Of a DNA stretch of 64,000 nucleotides, positions 48,901-60,200 are shown one piece after another. Both the position numbers and the translations under genes were made by a program. Origin of the DNA: Xiphophorus maculatus (taxonomy: Eukaryota; Chordata; Actinopteri; Cyprinodontiformes; Poeciliidae). Numbering within the stretch: the stretch's first letter is position 1; each line of letters starts with the position of its first letter. Location of the stretch: positions 14,111,015 to 14,175,014 of the forward strand of contig NC_036461.1 of NCBI RefSeq assembly GCF_002775205.1, read 5' to 3'. The notes beneath the pieces were generated by a model. The model was given only the letters and a program-made list of their open reading frames with translations, searched no databases and was not told the origin of the DNA.

Positions 48901-51900
48901 AGAATAGATCAGGGTTGGCATGAGGTGAGGATGAGGGCAAGTGGACTGCAGCTCTCTGTCCCATATCACAACAGCAGGAGTCTTGTGTTTCCATTCTTTC
49001 CCAAGGTCCTTGGAAGCTGCCTCCCCAAACTTCAGACAATTTGATGATTGTGTGGTCCCTCCGCCCCCACTGTGTGTCTTTCTTTTTCCTTTTTCTGAGA
49101 ATGGCGAAGCTGCGTGGACATGGAGGGCAGAGGGAGACAGGATATTGCATAAGCCTCAAGTGTTTAGTTTTAGTCAGACAGCTGGATTTGCATCCTGATT
49201 CACCCTTTTGTCATGCTAAGATATCACATTTCACGACTGAAATGTTCTGAAATCTTCTGTACTCAGTAGTGTTCTGTGGTAAAGTTCACTCTATATATGT
49301 ATAAATAACATTTTTCAGAAAACTGTTCATGCTGCTGAACATGTCTGTTCTCCACAGAAAATGCTGCTTAAGAAGAACTGTGGAGGGAAAACTCGGACAA
49401 TGAAGATTCGGGTGAGTTTCTTGTAACAACGTTTTCATAAACTAGGCATTTTAAGCTAAATTACTTGTTAAATCACTTGGAATTTAAATTTTAAGGACAT
49501 ATCTTCTTTCTAAATAAAATTGTAGAAACAGACATTAGAAATGGATCTATGCGAGGTGTTTGGCAGGAGGTTCACTAAATGTAACACACTTTCCTGGAAA
49601 AGCAAAGTAGTGATTTACACATAGTTCTACTGTCAATTTTAGTTAGTGGTGATAAAAAGTGATTGCTTGTCAAAATTGTATACTTATGAGGTTGCATTGA
49701 CATTTTACCAAAGTTTAATATTGCTCTCAAGAGTCGTTGGAGCTCTGTATAAACGATTATCTGTGGGATTTGTTCCTTAAGGTTTCACAATGCTCTCAAT
49801 CCCAGCTCCGCTTTTCATAGCAGCTTGATGCACCTCTATTTTTCCATCTCTCACCAAAAAATGACAAACATTGCTATTTGGAATTTTTTCTGCCCACCAA
49901 AAAACTGAAAGTCATTGTATGGAAGCTAAAAGAGTGACACCAAGCAGCTTGTCTGTCAAGGAACGGACTGCAGGTCATCAACCTGAGCAGATAGCCCAAC
50001 TAAATAATCAACTTCTTTTTGGTCCAGTAAAAGAAGTCTATAAAAAGCAGACCAAAATATATTTTTATTGACATAACTATAATTAAGTGCTACAATGTTT
50101 TAATGTGTGATTCATTTAGCAGCAGGTTAATGTGCTTTTATACACAACCAGCTTATCAAGTTATTTCGTCTTCCTCTTTGCGTTTTTTGTTTCTCTACAA
50201 GAAAACATACACAATGCTCTTTTTCCATCTTTGTTTAATTTTTGAAAGTAAATGAATTGGTTTTAGGTGAATGTAAACGCAGACGCAGGTTGCACAGGAA
50301 GGACTATTTGTCAAGCAGAGGATGGTGATTCTCATTACAGATAAGGTTGCTCCGTTGCCCTGTGAACAGCCGAGCCGGTCCTGTGGCTGGCTCCTTGATC
50401 TCCATCCAACTCCACACTGGGACGGCATCTGGCCTTGACGTTCGTTCCCATGCCCTCCTAGCTGCAGATAATCTGATAGCACCATCAGCTCCACACCGCA
50501 GCGATGCTTTCAAGCTTCCTTCGTCAGGTTTATCACACCCAGCGACCTTTATTGCCCAGCTTAGTTGCTTTAAGAGGGCGCTGAAAGCTTTGCAAAGTGT
50601 CCTGATGGATCTGAAGAACATCTACCAAACTGTGTAAAAAAAAAAAAAAATTGTTTTGTTGTTGTTGCTGTTTGAGGGGAAGCTCGGCTGGAACGAGCCT
50701 CGCTTCTTGGCGCGGAGCAGCCCACTCCAGAAGGACGCGCAGTGTGCTGAGAGAAGTGACGTTATTATCACGTTGTGTGGGATAGTGTCAGTGGAGCCTT
50801 ATCACACTCTTGTTTATGTATACACACCAACTGTGGCCGCAGCTCGTGTGTTTCATGCACACCAGCCGTGTGTGTGGAGATGGAAAGCGAGGATGATCTT
50901 TGAGTGAGTGGCGGTGAGAGGTAGAGGAGGAGGAAGAGGAGGTGGAGTGCGTGCGGTTCCCTTGTGGTGTTTTTCCAGGGATGGAGTCATTTTCCATTTA
51001 TAGCCTGGGCCGGCTGCGATCTGTTTAGCTCCACTGTAACACACAAGTATTACTCATTATCCTTCATTCTCTCTCACTGGTTGTGTTGTCCATGTCGGTG
51101 ACGTCTGCAGGCACTGGGTCCTTTCCAGCTTTTAGATTTTTTTTTTTCCTTGTAGCTGCACACAGCAAGTCTTTGAGCTGCTTGGAAACAGTTTTTTTGT
51201 GCGCGCCACTCATCTGTTTCCCCGCCTTTTATCTGCAAACGCTCGATTTCCTGGCTGCGGACCAGAAGAGACACTGGATCTGATGGGGCCCTACGTTTCA
51301 AGCAACTCAAGCATGAGAGTGGTCGCCGGGGTCAGGGAGGTCGGCAGTGGTGTGTATGAAGAGGAGGGGTCAGTTGGAAAACAGATTTGGCTGCTTCTGA
51401 CTGTTTTTTTGTGTGAACGGGACACCATGTTGGAAGCAGAACTGATGGCGTCTGGAATCAGCTGCCATGAGACGTTTTTAGCTGGCAGAGTGACGACTGA
51501 TGGAAGTGAAGGAAATGGTCCAGTTATGGTTGCAGTGGATAAAAGAATGTGCTGCACAGCATTACTTCAGTTTGAGCTGAGGTTAATTACAAGGATGTGA
51601 TGCAGGTCTAATCAAAAATATATACTTTGTTGTAATAAAAGAAAAAAAACAAAAACTTTTCTGCCAACAAGAGAAGTGCCACATTACACACAGACATACT
51701 GTACTTTAATGGGACCGTATGTCCAAACAAAGTAGCACATAATTTTGAAGAGTGACGAAAAGGATGTAAGACTGAGTATTTACAAGTAAAAATCTGAAAA
51801 GTGTGGCATGCTTTTGTTTCTTAAATCAATACTTGAATCAATAATTGGTAGAATCACATTTTCCTGCAATTACAATTGCAAATCTTTTGAAATGGATTCC

Positions 51901-53865
51901 TATCAGCTTTCTACATCGAGAACCTTGGTTTCGCTAACCGAATATTTTCCATTTTTTGACCTTTTTATTTTTTTCTTTTAACAATGACTGAATAGTTTGA
52001 AGACCATCCGTCATTTTTACAATTCACACTCCTGACAACTTGCTGCAGAAGCGCAGTTGTTTTCAACTCACAGAATGCATGTAACTAAATCGATCGAAAA
52101 GCTTCCCATGAGAGCAGCAGAGCATCATGTCAGACCTGGATGCTACAGTGGATCTCATGATCTGGGAGCTGACACCGCATTGAAGGGTTATGGAGGTCAT
52201 GGAGCGAGTCTGTGATGCCTGAAGGTCACATACCGGGGCAGCTGAACCACTGATGCAGAAGGAGCACCCTATCTTAAATTTAAATACATCAATACTTGCA
52301 CAAGCACAGTATGACCGGAAGACTTTATAGCTACTTCATTCAACTACAGAGTGAATAAGGCAAAGAGAGCAATATTAATATCTAAAACCAGATAAGGATC
52401 ACATCCTGGAAGCCGTTTTATAATCAGAATAAGTTTATATTTAGAGCAAGAGGTTAACTCTCAGTATAGCCTGGCTGCTAGGAGTCAAAGCAATAGCACT
52501 GTTTCCTCTTACGGTATTTAACCATGAGCACAGCAGGGAAATATTCAGGGGGCTTCCTGAAGTTAGAATGTCAGTCCTCTCTTCTCAATCTTGCAAAGAC
52601 AGCAAACAAGCAATTTTTCAGACTTACAATTTCTACAAATGCATTTTTTTTTTTACAAACTTTGGTTAATTATGATTTCTCTTTATGAACAAATAATATA
52701 AGACCTAAGAGCAGCTTTTAAATGATTTCTTGTCTTTCTGTCTTGAGTGTTCATTTGTTATTTAATTTAGAAGCAGAGTTAGCATTTTGAAAACTGCTGT
52801 CTCCATGTGTAAACTCTCGTAAATGTTGAATCCTTCACGTAAATCGGAAACCTCTAAAATGTGAACACCTGAACTGATAGCGAAACAGTTCAGTTTGAAG
52901 GGTCTTCACTCTGTAACAGTCTGCACGCCAAAGAGTGTTGCTGTCAGTGCAACACAGAGTGTTGCAGAGTAAACATACCCGTGTGGTATGTTTAGTGATC
53001 TGGGATTTGGGGTTTCCCTTCTACAGTTCTGATTTATGGGAATGTTCAATCACAAAATGTTTGCAGTGTGTTTAGACGTTTTAATCAAATTTTGCCTCTG
53101 CTGAGTTTTGTCAAAATTGTTCGGACTTTCAGAAATGTCCTGATTACTTCATTGTAGTATAGCTGACTTGCAGCCACCATATGGAGAAGATCTTTTTAGT
53201 ATTCACTTTTATGTTCTCAGTTTCCCACATCTCACTTTTTCTTTTTTGTTTCTTTTTTTTTTTACTGTTTAAATCAACACCACGATTCAACTCTCCTCTG
53301 GTTGTGGGAATTGTTGCTGAGTTACAGCAGCTGGATCCCTGAAGCCGTTGGCTGAAGGTATAAAGCTACACCTGTGGCCTCACTACGAAGGATTTATCTG
53401 AGAGAAACCAGTCGGTCACAGCGATACATCCATCTCAGTTTTCAGTTTCTGTGAGGAATCGACTCGCCGCAGCCCTGGAGAAAGTGCAGCCTCACTGCCA
53501 AATCCAACAAAGTAATTTCCTGCTGTTTCCTGTGGGGAGGAAAATGACTCTGGCTAATTTTAGAAAGGAGGGGTGGTGGTGGTGAGGGATGATGGGGGGA
53601 CTCTCTGCAAGTGGGGAAAGCATTATTGTCCCTAAATCTCCTCCAAGATTGAAACAAAATCTGTAAAAGTGTTTTTCCAGAGGAATCAGAGGCATTTAAT
53701 CCTGTTGTTTATGAATTAATCATTTTTTTCTGTCTTTAGAATCTTACCGGCAGTCGTCCTCCGTCCAGGTACACCTCTGACCCCGCCATCTTCGCCTTCC
53801 GCTCCCTGAGCACAGCGCCCCCCTGTAGATCCTTGACTCCGTCCGAGGACCCTCCTTGCTCCTAA
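36495..53865 (+). CDS. Unrecognised five-exon gene, Ser/Pro/Arg-rich 282-aa protein
   Basis: Exons 36495-36563, 44751-44832, 44985-45502, 49358-49411 and 53740-53865; 849 nt, 282 aa plus TAA. All junctions are GT/AG and phases agree (0, 1, 0, 0). I do not recognise the family. The product starts MLKTLTKKLRRQSLNEIHPF, a basic N-terminus with an RRQS kinase-type site. It continues with an acidic stretch (GESDDSEGENQE, residues 33-44), a basic/acidic helix-like segment (RLRRLRLLLDANLDRHSSEE, about 76-95), a Ser/Pro linker to about 170, a probably conserved core (MRFQLQV ... ILTHFDQ ... RHSYSGEP, 175-211), a Lys-rich segment (224-241) and a Ser-rich tail ending EDPPCS. No signal peptide, membrane segment or enzymatic motif is visible. 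A cytosolic or nuclear disordered phosphoprotein is likely, by inference only. The ATG has A at -3. Confidence 0.82.
36896..36955. repeat. (GT)n microsatellite
   Basis: About 37 bp of pure TG repeat (36896-36932), then an impure gtgtgagtgtgagtg extension. Confidence 0.9.
38085..38205 (+). mobile_element. L2-type repeat relic
   Basis: actgtgagacaaagtcagag, tacccagaaagaacagg, tctccatgcaaaaagactct and ggaattcgatccccggatct are the successive 3' blocks of the same repeat seen at 34853-34990. Confidence 0.6.
44751..44832 (+). CDS. Unknown gene, exon 2
   Basis: Preceded by a long T-rich tract ending ttttttttaag. Encodes residues 24-50 (ISYHGSGEGGESDDSEGENQ...IDR) plus one base. Donor AG|GTACAT. 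Acidic and glycine-rich. Confidence 0.82.
44985..45502 (+). CDS. Unknown gene, exon 3 (largest)
   Basis: Acceptor acatcttcag, donor CAG|GTTAGT. Encodes residues 51-223, from ERRRN to EKMQQ. The open frame runs on past the donor to 45640, but a good donor at 45503 and in-phase joining to the next exon argue for splicing there. Confidence 0.85.
45503..49357 (+). other. Intron 3 of the unknown gene (3.9 kb)
   Basis: Holds a TTAGAT-rich tandem patch (46070-46120), a GC-richer island (46800-47420) with a 23-T run at 47148-47170, and a deleted Tc1 copy (48130-48560). Frames crossing the T run are artefacts of low complexity. Confidence 0.6.
48130..48560 (-). mobile_element. Internally deleted Tc1/mariner copy
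   Basis: Left end: ttgttgggattttacttgac then gatgaccaacacaaatg, the 3' terminal text in reverse. Right end: ggttgtaacatgacaaaatg, the 5' inverted terminus in reverse. Between them is catgatgctgccaccaccat, the reverse of the GGGSIM transposase block, but most of the coding sequence is absent. Same family as 2450-2990. Confidence 0.7.
49358..49411 (+). CDS. Unknown gene, exon 4 (54 nt)
   Basis: Acceptor gttctccacag, donor CGG|GTGAGT. Encodes 18 residues, KMLLKKNCGGKTRTMKIR. Phase 0 at both ends, so it can be skipped or kept without changing the frame. Confidence 0.8.
49412..53739 (+). other. Intron 4 of the unknown gene (4.3 kb)
   Basis: GC-richer segment at 50300-51560 with several chance open frames but no splice-consistent exon I can support; it may be regulatory. 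A Tc1 fragment lies at 51660-51960. Remainder unremarkable. Confidence 0.6.
51660..51960 (-). mobile_element. Tc1/mariner terminal fragment
   Basis: tactttaatggg, caaacaaagtagcacataat, aaatctgaaaagtgtggcat and ttgcaaatcttttg follow the order of the 3' end of the same fish Tc1 family, reversed. No complete open frame. Confidence 0.65.
53740..53865 (+). CDS. Unknown gene, last coding exon
   Basis: Acceptor ttctgtctttag. Encodes NLTGSRPPSRYTSDPAIFAF then RSLSTAPPCRSLTPSEDPPCS and TAA. The clean frame, the pyrimidine tract and a downstream 3' UTR with AATAAA support it. Confidence 0.83.
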   Translation, partial: NLTGSRPPSRYTSDPAIFAFRSLSTAPPCRSLTPSEDPPCS

Positions 53866-54792
53866 GCAGACGTCATCACCACCTCCACCAGACTCCACCC
53901 GAAACCACTTCACCATCTTCTTCTTTTTTTTTTCTAAACTCTGTTGCACGTGAAGGACTGAGCTTTGGAAAGGTGTTCATCTAAAGGTGGAACTGTTGCA
54001 CTCTCAGGTAATCCCTCCCTGCCCCTTTGATCTCTGCCGGAGCCAGGACGCGACTCGGCAGAAATCACTTTGTATAGTTGTAATTCAGGATCATTCATTA
54101 CACAAACATGGACCAAGAAGGGGTTAACCTCGCTGAAGACTGTTTGGATCACACACAGAAGGGAATGATGCATGTTAGACAATCAAGTGGTTCCAGGGTT
54201 TCTTCCTATCTAAACAGAAAAGACTCCTCTATCCTGTTACTGTTAAACTGAGATGGCGGTCGCATTTATCTGTCTGAAACTACTTCTCTGGATGTGTTGC
54301 TGCAAACACCATACTGTAAGGTCGCGCTATAACAAACATGTATGACTGTAGTTGAATAGTCGACTCGATGACGACTCGTCACTCGTCGGAGTTCCTCGTA
54401 TTCTCTTTTCTTGCATGAATCCCAGAACTCTGCAGAAACTGAGGTCTGGGGAAACATTTATGACTGTAGGGTTGCTGCACATTTGGCTAATCTGTTGTTC
54501 TGGATAGCCTACACGTAGTGTGCCATTTCAGTTTTATTTTTTATTTCCAGTAATGTACCTCAGTTACATTCTAGGTAGAAGAGGACCACTGGTCTATCTA
54601 AAGATTACTTAATGCCTTGAAATGACATTCCTGCTATATTAAGGTCTGAGGTACTTCCCATGCCCTGAAACGAGCTCAAACGCGTCACCGCTGTAACTAA
54701 GACTTCGCCGAAATGAATGTAACATTGTGACATGTTTTCGTCCATTGTTGCACTAAAACACAATTCAATAAATGCTCTGTGGCCTCTTCTTT
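53866..54792 (+). other. 3' UTR of the unknown gene with poly(A) signal
   Basis: Runs from the TAA to AATAAA at 54767-54772, followed by a T/G-rich stretch (tgctctgtggcctcttctttatgag). About 0.9 kb long. It includes an unusually CpG-rich patch near 54358-54400 made of short gactcg/gtcact repeats. The end is inferred. Confidence 0.65.
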
Positions 54793-54837
54793 ATGAGATT
54801 GTCATTTTATTCCATAATATGTTTAAAGCAGTACAAC

Positions 54838-55690
54838 ACCTTGCAAAAGTATTCACACCGTTTAGTCTTCCATTTAGCAGAAGAGACGGATGGGAGAAGG
54901 GTGGAGGTGTGTTGCAGAAAATGAACACGGGACATCACCCTGAACATACCAGCCCTATTATGACACATGGTGGTGGCAGCATCATGCCATGAGTATGCTG
55001 TCTTCAGCAGAGACACTAAAGCTGGTCAGAGTCTATGGTGTGGCTTTGTGGCTCTTAATAGTTTTGGATAAAATGAAAAATGTAATGTTTTGAAATATAA
55101 ATATTAGAAAAAAATTCAATTTAAGCACATTAATAGTAGCATATATTTTTAGATGTTTTCTTACGTTTCCACAAATAAGAAAAAATGTGTACATCATCTT
55201 TGTGCTGAAGTTGTTTTCCTTTACTTTATAGTCAGAGAATTACATACTGGTGGTCATATAAAAATACGATTTCCTTAGATGTTTCTTGAAAATTTTAAGT
55301 TGTTTTTTTCCAAAATATCATTTATGGTCCTGAAGTTTTCTTTAGCTGGACTGAGGGCCAAAAAATGGCACTTTGGATTGTAAAGGTAGCAGACCCCTGG
55401 TTTATAGGAACATTTCTAGAGCTTCTTACAGGGCAGTGCTTGAAGAAAACCAGCTAAAAGCTGCAAAGACTTGAGATAGGGTCTCACTTTCTAACCCTAA
55501 ACATACAGCCAAAGCTAGAATGGAAAAGTTTAGATCAAAGGATATTTATGTGATAGAATCTGTGGCATGACTTAAAAACTCCTGTTAAGACGCTTTCCAC
55601 TCAATCTGACTGAGCTTCAGCTATTTTGTAAAGAATGTGCAAAAGCTTTAATCTCCACATGTGGAAAATCTAAGACATGGAGCTGCAATT
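54838..55690 (+). mobile_element. Decayed Tc1/mariner copy
   Basis: accttgcaaaagtattcaca marks a terminal inverted repeat. Then gggacatcaccctgaacata, acacatggtggtggcagcat (HGGGSIM), ttcagcagagacactaaagc, and further on aaacatacagccaaagctag and ctcaatctgactgagcttc follow the transposase order. Unrelated AT-rich sequence (about 55060-55400) replaces part of the middle. Stops and frameshifts throughout. Confidence 0.75.
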
Positions 55691-55694
55691 GAGG

Positions 55695-55965
55695 AGTAAT
55701 CCATCCGTCAGCTACACCTGCTTACAGGGTCGCTGGGGGCAACCGGTTATCTCCAGCGGTAATTGGGTGAGCGGTACACCCTGGACAGGTCATACGTTAA
55801 GCAATCATGCACACATTTGTACCGAAGGGCAATTTAAAGAACCCAATTAACCTTAGTCATGTTTTTGGAGTCTTGAGGAAAGCCAGAGTACCCAGAGATG
55901 CAAATGCCTTGAAGAAAAGCTACAGCCTGATTCAAACCCATAACTGTTCAACTGGTTCACCTTGT
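55695..55965 (+). mobile_element. L2-type repeat relic
   Basis: cacctgcttacagggtcgct, caccctggacaggtcatacg, aagaacccaattaaccttag, catgtttttggagtcttgag and cagagtacccagagatgc follow the fish L2-type 3' consensus order. Confidence 0.65.
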
Positions 55966-57213
55966 AGTCCCATCATGCCCCAATGTAGGTTTGCAAGAAA
56001 GGATGAGGAGATGGAATGATAGATGGAGGGGAAAACTGATGATTAGTTGGATGAGACGGAAGGAGAGAATGGACTGATTTGTGTATAGAAAAATACTGAT
56101 AAAATAGGTTGATGAATACCAAAAAGGTTGATGGGATAAAACTATATGGATGAATGATAAAGAATCAACAGATGGACAAGCTGATGATTAGTTAGCTGAG
56201 AAAGAACTGGATTAGCATAGAGAGGAATAGATTGAATGAGTGGAGGGATAAACAAACAGATCCATTAAACCTTTAGAGGACAGGAAAGAGAAAAGCCAAC
56301 ATTTCTCAACATTCAAAGACTATCTAGTTCTGAGAGATAATTAAATTATATTCTATACTGCAGAGGAACCATGCACATGAAACTAATAGTCTTTGATTCT
56401 CCAGAAGCGCACTTTAATATGAAATATCCCTTTACTAACACCTGGTGGTTAAACAGAAGATTGCAACCAACTAAAATGAAAGTTCAGTTTATGCAAAACA
56501 AAAACAGAACTGCTCAAAAATGTTCTTGACTGTCTTGCACTTCGGCTTATATGAGCAGATTTGTTTCCCACCAGCTGACAGAATCAAAAACTTTTACTCT
56601 TTGTAGTTATGTACTACTTTATTATTTTACAAAATAGAGTTTCCATTTATTATTGTTGTGTTTAAAAGACAGTAGCAGAGAGGGTGGGACGTGTGGCTGA
56701 AGTTTAAGAAAACAACACTGAGTGGGATTTCACAGAGAAAGGAATCACCGAGCTCCCACAGAGACAATCTTGTTAAAAAGAGAACTTCGAGAGGGTTGGG
56801 TTTGGACTGTGTGTGGGTACGCTCATGGAAACACACACTCCACTTAGCTTGAGTCATTATCAGCTTACGTTTCATCTAGTACGCCATCCAAGTGTCCAGA
56901 TGGTCAGAAAAGCTGCTGCTATGCTCTCCCTCTCTTCTTGATACACACACACACACTCCCTCCCTTTGCAGGGGAGAAACGGTTAAAGGTTACGCCAGCG
57001 ATCGACTGAAGCCGAACGGGAGCGAGTCGCAGACCGGGTGTCAGGTTGGTTCGTCTGCAGGAAGAGCAGCTAAAGAATAAAAAGCTGGATGATTCAGATG
57101 CTGCTTTGTCTCCTCTGATCCAAATAAAAAGTGGTAAATTCAACCGCTTCCATTCCAGCACTGAGGCTGACGATGAGCCGCTCCCTGCTCGTTGAGGTCT
57201 GTGTTGGTCCTCC
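55966..57213. other. Convergent intergenic gap and SLC4A1AP 3' UTR
   Basis: 55966-56620 is AT-rich with ggatg/gatga-type tandem drift and no gene. On the minus strand, AATAAA-type hexamers at 56651-56646 and 56623-56618 are the nearest plausible poly(A) signals for SLC4A1AP, giving a 3' UTR near 570-600 nt. A short (CA)n lies at 56942-56957. Confidence 0.5.
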
Positions 57214-57263
57214 TCAGTAGCCGTACTTGTCGTTGAGGTGAGTTCGACCGTCTCCTGTCTGAC
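57214..57263 (-). CDS. slc4a1ap: SLC4A1AP exon 14 (C-terminus)
   Basis: Residues 736-751: [15 protein letters not shown] and TGA at 57216-57214, nearly identical to the family's C-terminal [11 protein letters not shown]. Confidence 0.95.
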
Positions 57264-60200
57264 CTGTGAGAAAGGTGGAGGCTGTGAATCACTTCCTCAT
57301 CCAATCAAATATGTCTCTGAATAAAAGCTCCCGCCTGGCAGCTGTTTCAACACTCCTTTTATTCATGTTTATCTTAACGCTTGAGAAACTCTGATGTGCA
57401 TTCCTCGGCGGCACAAATAAACCGTAAAGGCCTGTTTATGACGTGCAGCCCATGTATTTCTTCCTCACCAGCCTTAGAAGAGATTTAAAGGAAGGTATAA
57501 GAGAAATGTTTAAAGATGTGAGGAAACAACTTTTCCACAGAGCTGCCTGATGAGCTGGGTGGGTGATTTAAGGTCAGCTGACCGGCCGGTTGTTTACCTG
57601 CAGGCGGTAGCCACACAGAGTAATCAGGGTCATCCTGTGGATACTGTCCTGACAGCTGCACCGGAGGCTGTGGAGACACATCAAGGACTAGAGTCAGTTC
57701 ATACTGAGTGCCCAGCTAACACATGGGGAGGTGTGAGAGGCCTACCCTGCTGGGGCCCATCACTCTCTTCTTATTCCTGGGAATGGGCCCTGCTGCAGCG
57801 GCTGCTGGCTCTGCTTCGCCCCCTGCCTTTGACTCTGTGAACAACGCAAGTGAAATTGCAGCGTTAAGGTTGCCTCCAGCTTTACAGACAAGAAACAAAT
57901 TCACATAATGATGAACTCTGAGCAGCTGGAGGTCATTATACAAGTTTCCTCTTTGGTGCTCAGTAATGTTCTGTAAAATGAAGGTTAAAAAAGGCTGAAG
58001 GTTTGGTTTAGTCTGAAACAGTTTCTAAGAGTTAAGCCACCCTGGTTCTCTGGGAACCAACAAAGCAGTAGCTCCTAATGCAGGATGGAAGACTGACCTG
58101 GGCTCACAGCGGCTGATGGCTTCAGAGGAACCTGCAGCTCTGCTTTATTGCTCTTCTTCAGCTTTTGCTCTGAATATGATACAAACGTAAAATGATCAGA
58201 TTACAGAAGAAAAGACAGGAAGATAAAAAAGAAAAAAAACAGAAGGGAGGAGGGAAGGAAAGACAACTTCTATACAGAGGGATAAAGAACAAAGTCTGGA
58301 AATACAAATATTTTTCCATGTCTATTTTGCTTATGGACATGGAAAACTCCTAAATAAAATTTGACTGAACTAGGTTCATCACCGGCTCACCATCCTTGTT
58401 GTGGGTTTTAAATTCCTCTCTTACAACATTTTTATTCTGATGTCCAAAAAGTGTTTGAAAAACAGAAATTACTTTTGAGGAAAATCCGAAGTAGTGAAAG
58501 AAAAAGGTCTCAGGAACCATGCGCATTTTTATGAGAAGGTTGGTAGATAATGCTGCCACCTAGTGGCATGAAAAGGTCAGAACCAGTTTGAAAAGCAGGA
58601 CCAAACAGCTGTTTTTACCTTTGACCTCCTCTGAGTCTTTCTGCTGACCCAGAGGAATGCTGGATTCTTCACAGTCAGATTTAGTTTGGGTGGTGCTGCA
58701 TTCCTCTCCATCATCTTTACTCCTATCTGCCGCCTCCTCCTCTTTTCCCTCTTCTTTCTCCTCCTCTTCCTCCTCTTCCTCCCCTGTGGGTGGAAGCTCT
58801 TTCATGTTGAAGAGCTCAGCGGGCAGGTTGGGCCGCTTGGGAGGCAGCTTCTACAGCAGAGAAGAGAGGCTGAGCAGCAAAAACCGGAGGACAAAGAAGA
58901 GACTTATCTAAGGGAGCCGGAGCACTCACCCCTATGGTTCCTGTCTTCAGTTTGAATTTGCTTCCTCCCTTCATGGCTCCAAACAGCGGTAAGCTCTTCT
59001 TGGGTTTCTCCGCCTCAGAGCTTCCACTATAATCACAGCAAGCTCAGCTTTATAAACAGATCTGAATCAAACAGTTACGCTTTTGATGGGGAGACATCTC
59101 ACCCGGGGAGCAGCGAGGGCATCTGCGCCGGTCGAGTCAGATCCACCAGTCTCCGGAGCCGCTGGGCCTCTTTGCGCAGGTCGGCCACGTGTACGTGGAG
59201 CTTCCTGCGCTCCACGCCGTCCATCGCAGCCTCGCTCCTCACCGCCGTCATGAAGGCGTCCAGCGAGTCCTCCGTGGAGGAGGCCGAAGAGCCTGCAAGG
59301 AGGAAACACGAAAAAACACGACGACTTTTCAAAGCGGAAGTCTAAAAGCAAATGTAGAGTTGCTTTTCTGCAGGTGGAGAAAACGCACCTTGTCTACCGC
59401 TACTTAGCCTTTTCTGAGCGTCTGCCAGCTCCTTCTCCACAGAGGACAGCTTGGCCACCTGAGCAACAGTAAATAGAAATGTTTAATGCCTTCACATTGA
59501 ATTGTAAAGAAATGACAGTAAAATGATATTTGTCCACATTCACATTCAAAAAACAACATTTATTTTCCAGCTCATACTGGAAGAAATACGGCAATTTTGG
59601 GTTTTGGGACTTTTGTTAAATTTTTCTTTATTTTGCTTAAAAGGTTTAATTGTTCACATGGTTGTATTCTTTTTTTTTTTTAATTATTTTTACAGAAAGT
59701 AGAGAACAAGCAATTTGCTGGTAAATTGTTGTTTGGAATTGGCAAGTTAAAGTTTTAGAACTCTAATCTAACCAATATAGAACTTAGTCAGAGCTTCATC
59801 AATTTACTAGTACATTTTTTGATTCATATTTTAAATGATTTTAATGTAAAATGGAAGTAAAATCAATTTTCAGTTTGTCTTTAATGAACCAATAATATTA
59901 ATTTTTTCATGACTTTATCGACTCTTTATTTTCTCAAACGTTTCGTGCGACATTAAGAAAATATATAACAGGAACAGAGCCAGAATATTCACTACATGGA
60001 TTTTGTGAAAAGTGACACTGTGATAACAAAACAAATGTGTGTGTTGTGCAGCCTGATCAATGATAAAAACTGACATAAACAATAACTGTCTATAAGAAAA
60101 TTTATTTTGTTGGCCTCTAAATATGCATCTCATTTTTTATTAATCTAATTTTGATGTGCATGATGAACACATTTAAAAGTCACCCAAAGTAACTTGTACA

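Noticed and set aside
51199..51600. 133-codon frame in intron 4 of the unknown gene
   Set aside because: No resemblance to known proteins and no splice signals linking it to the gene; cannot be supported as an exon.
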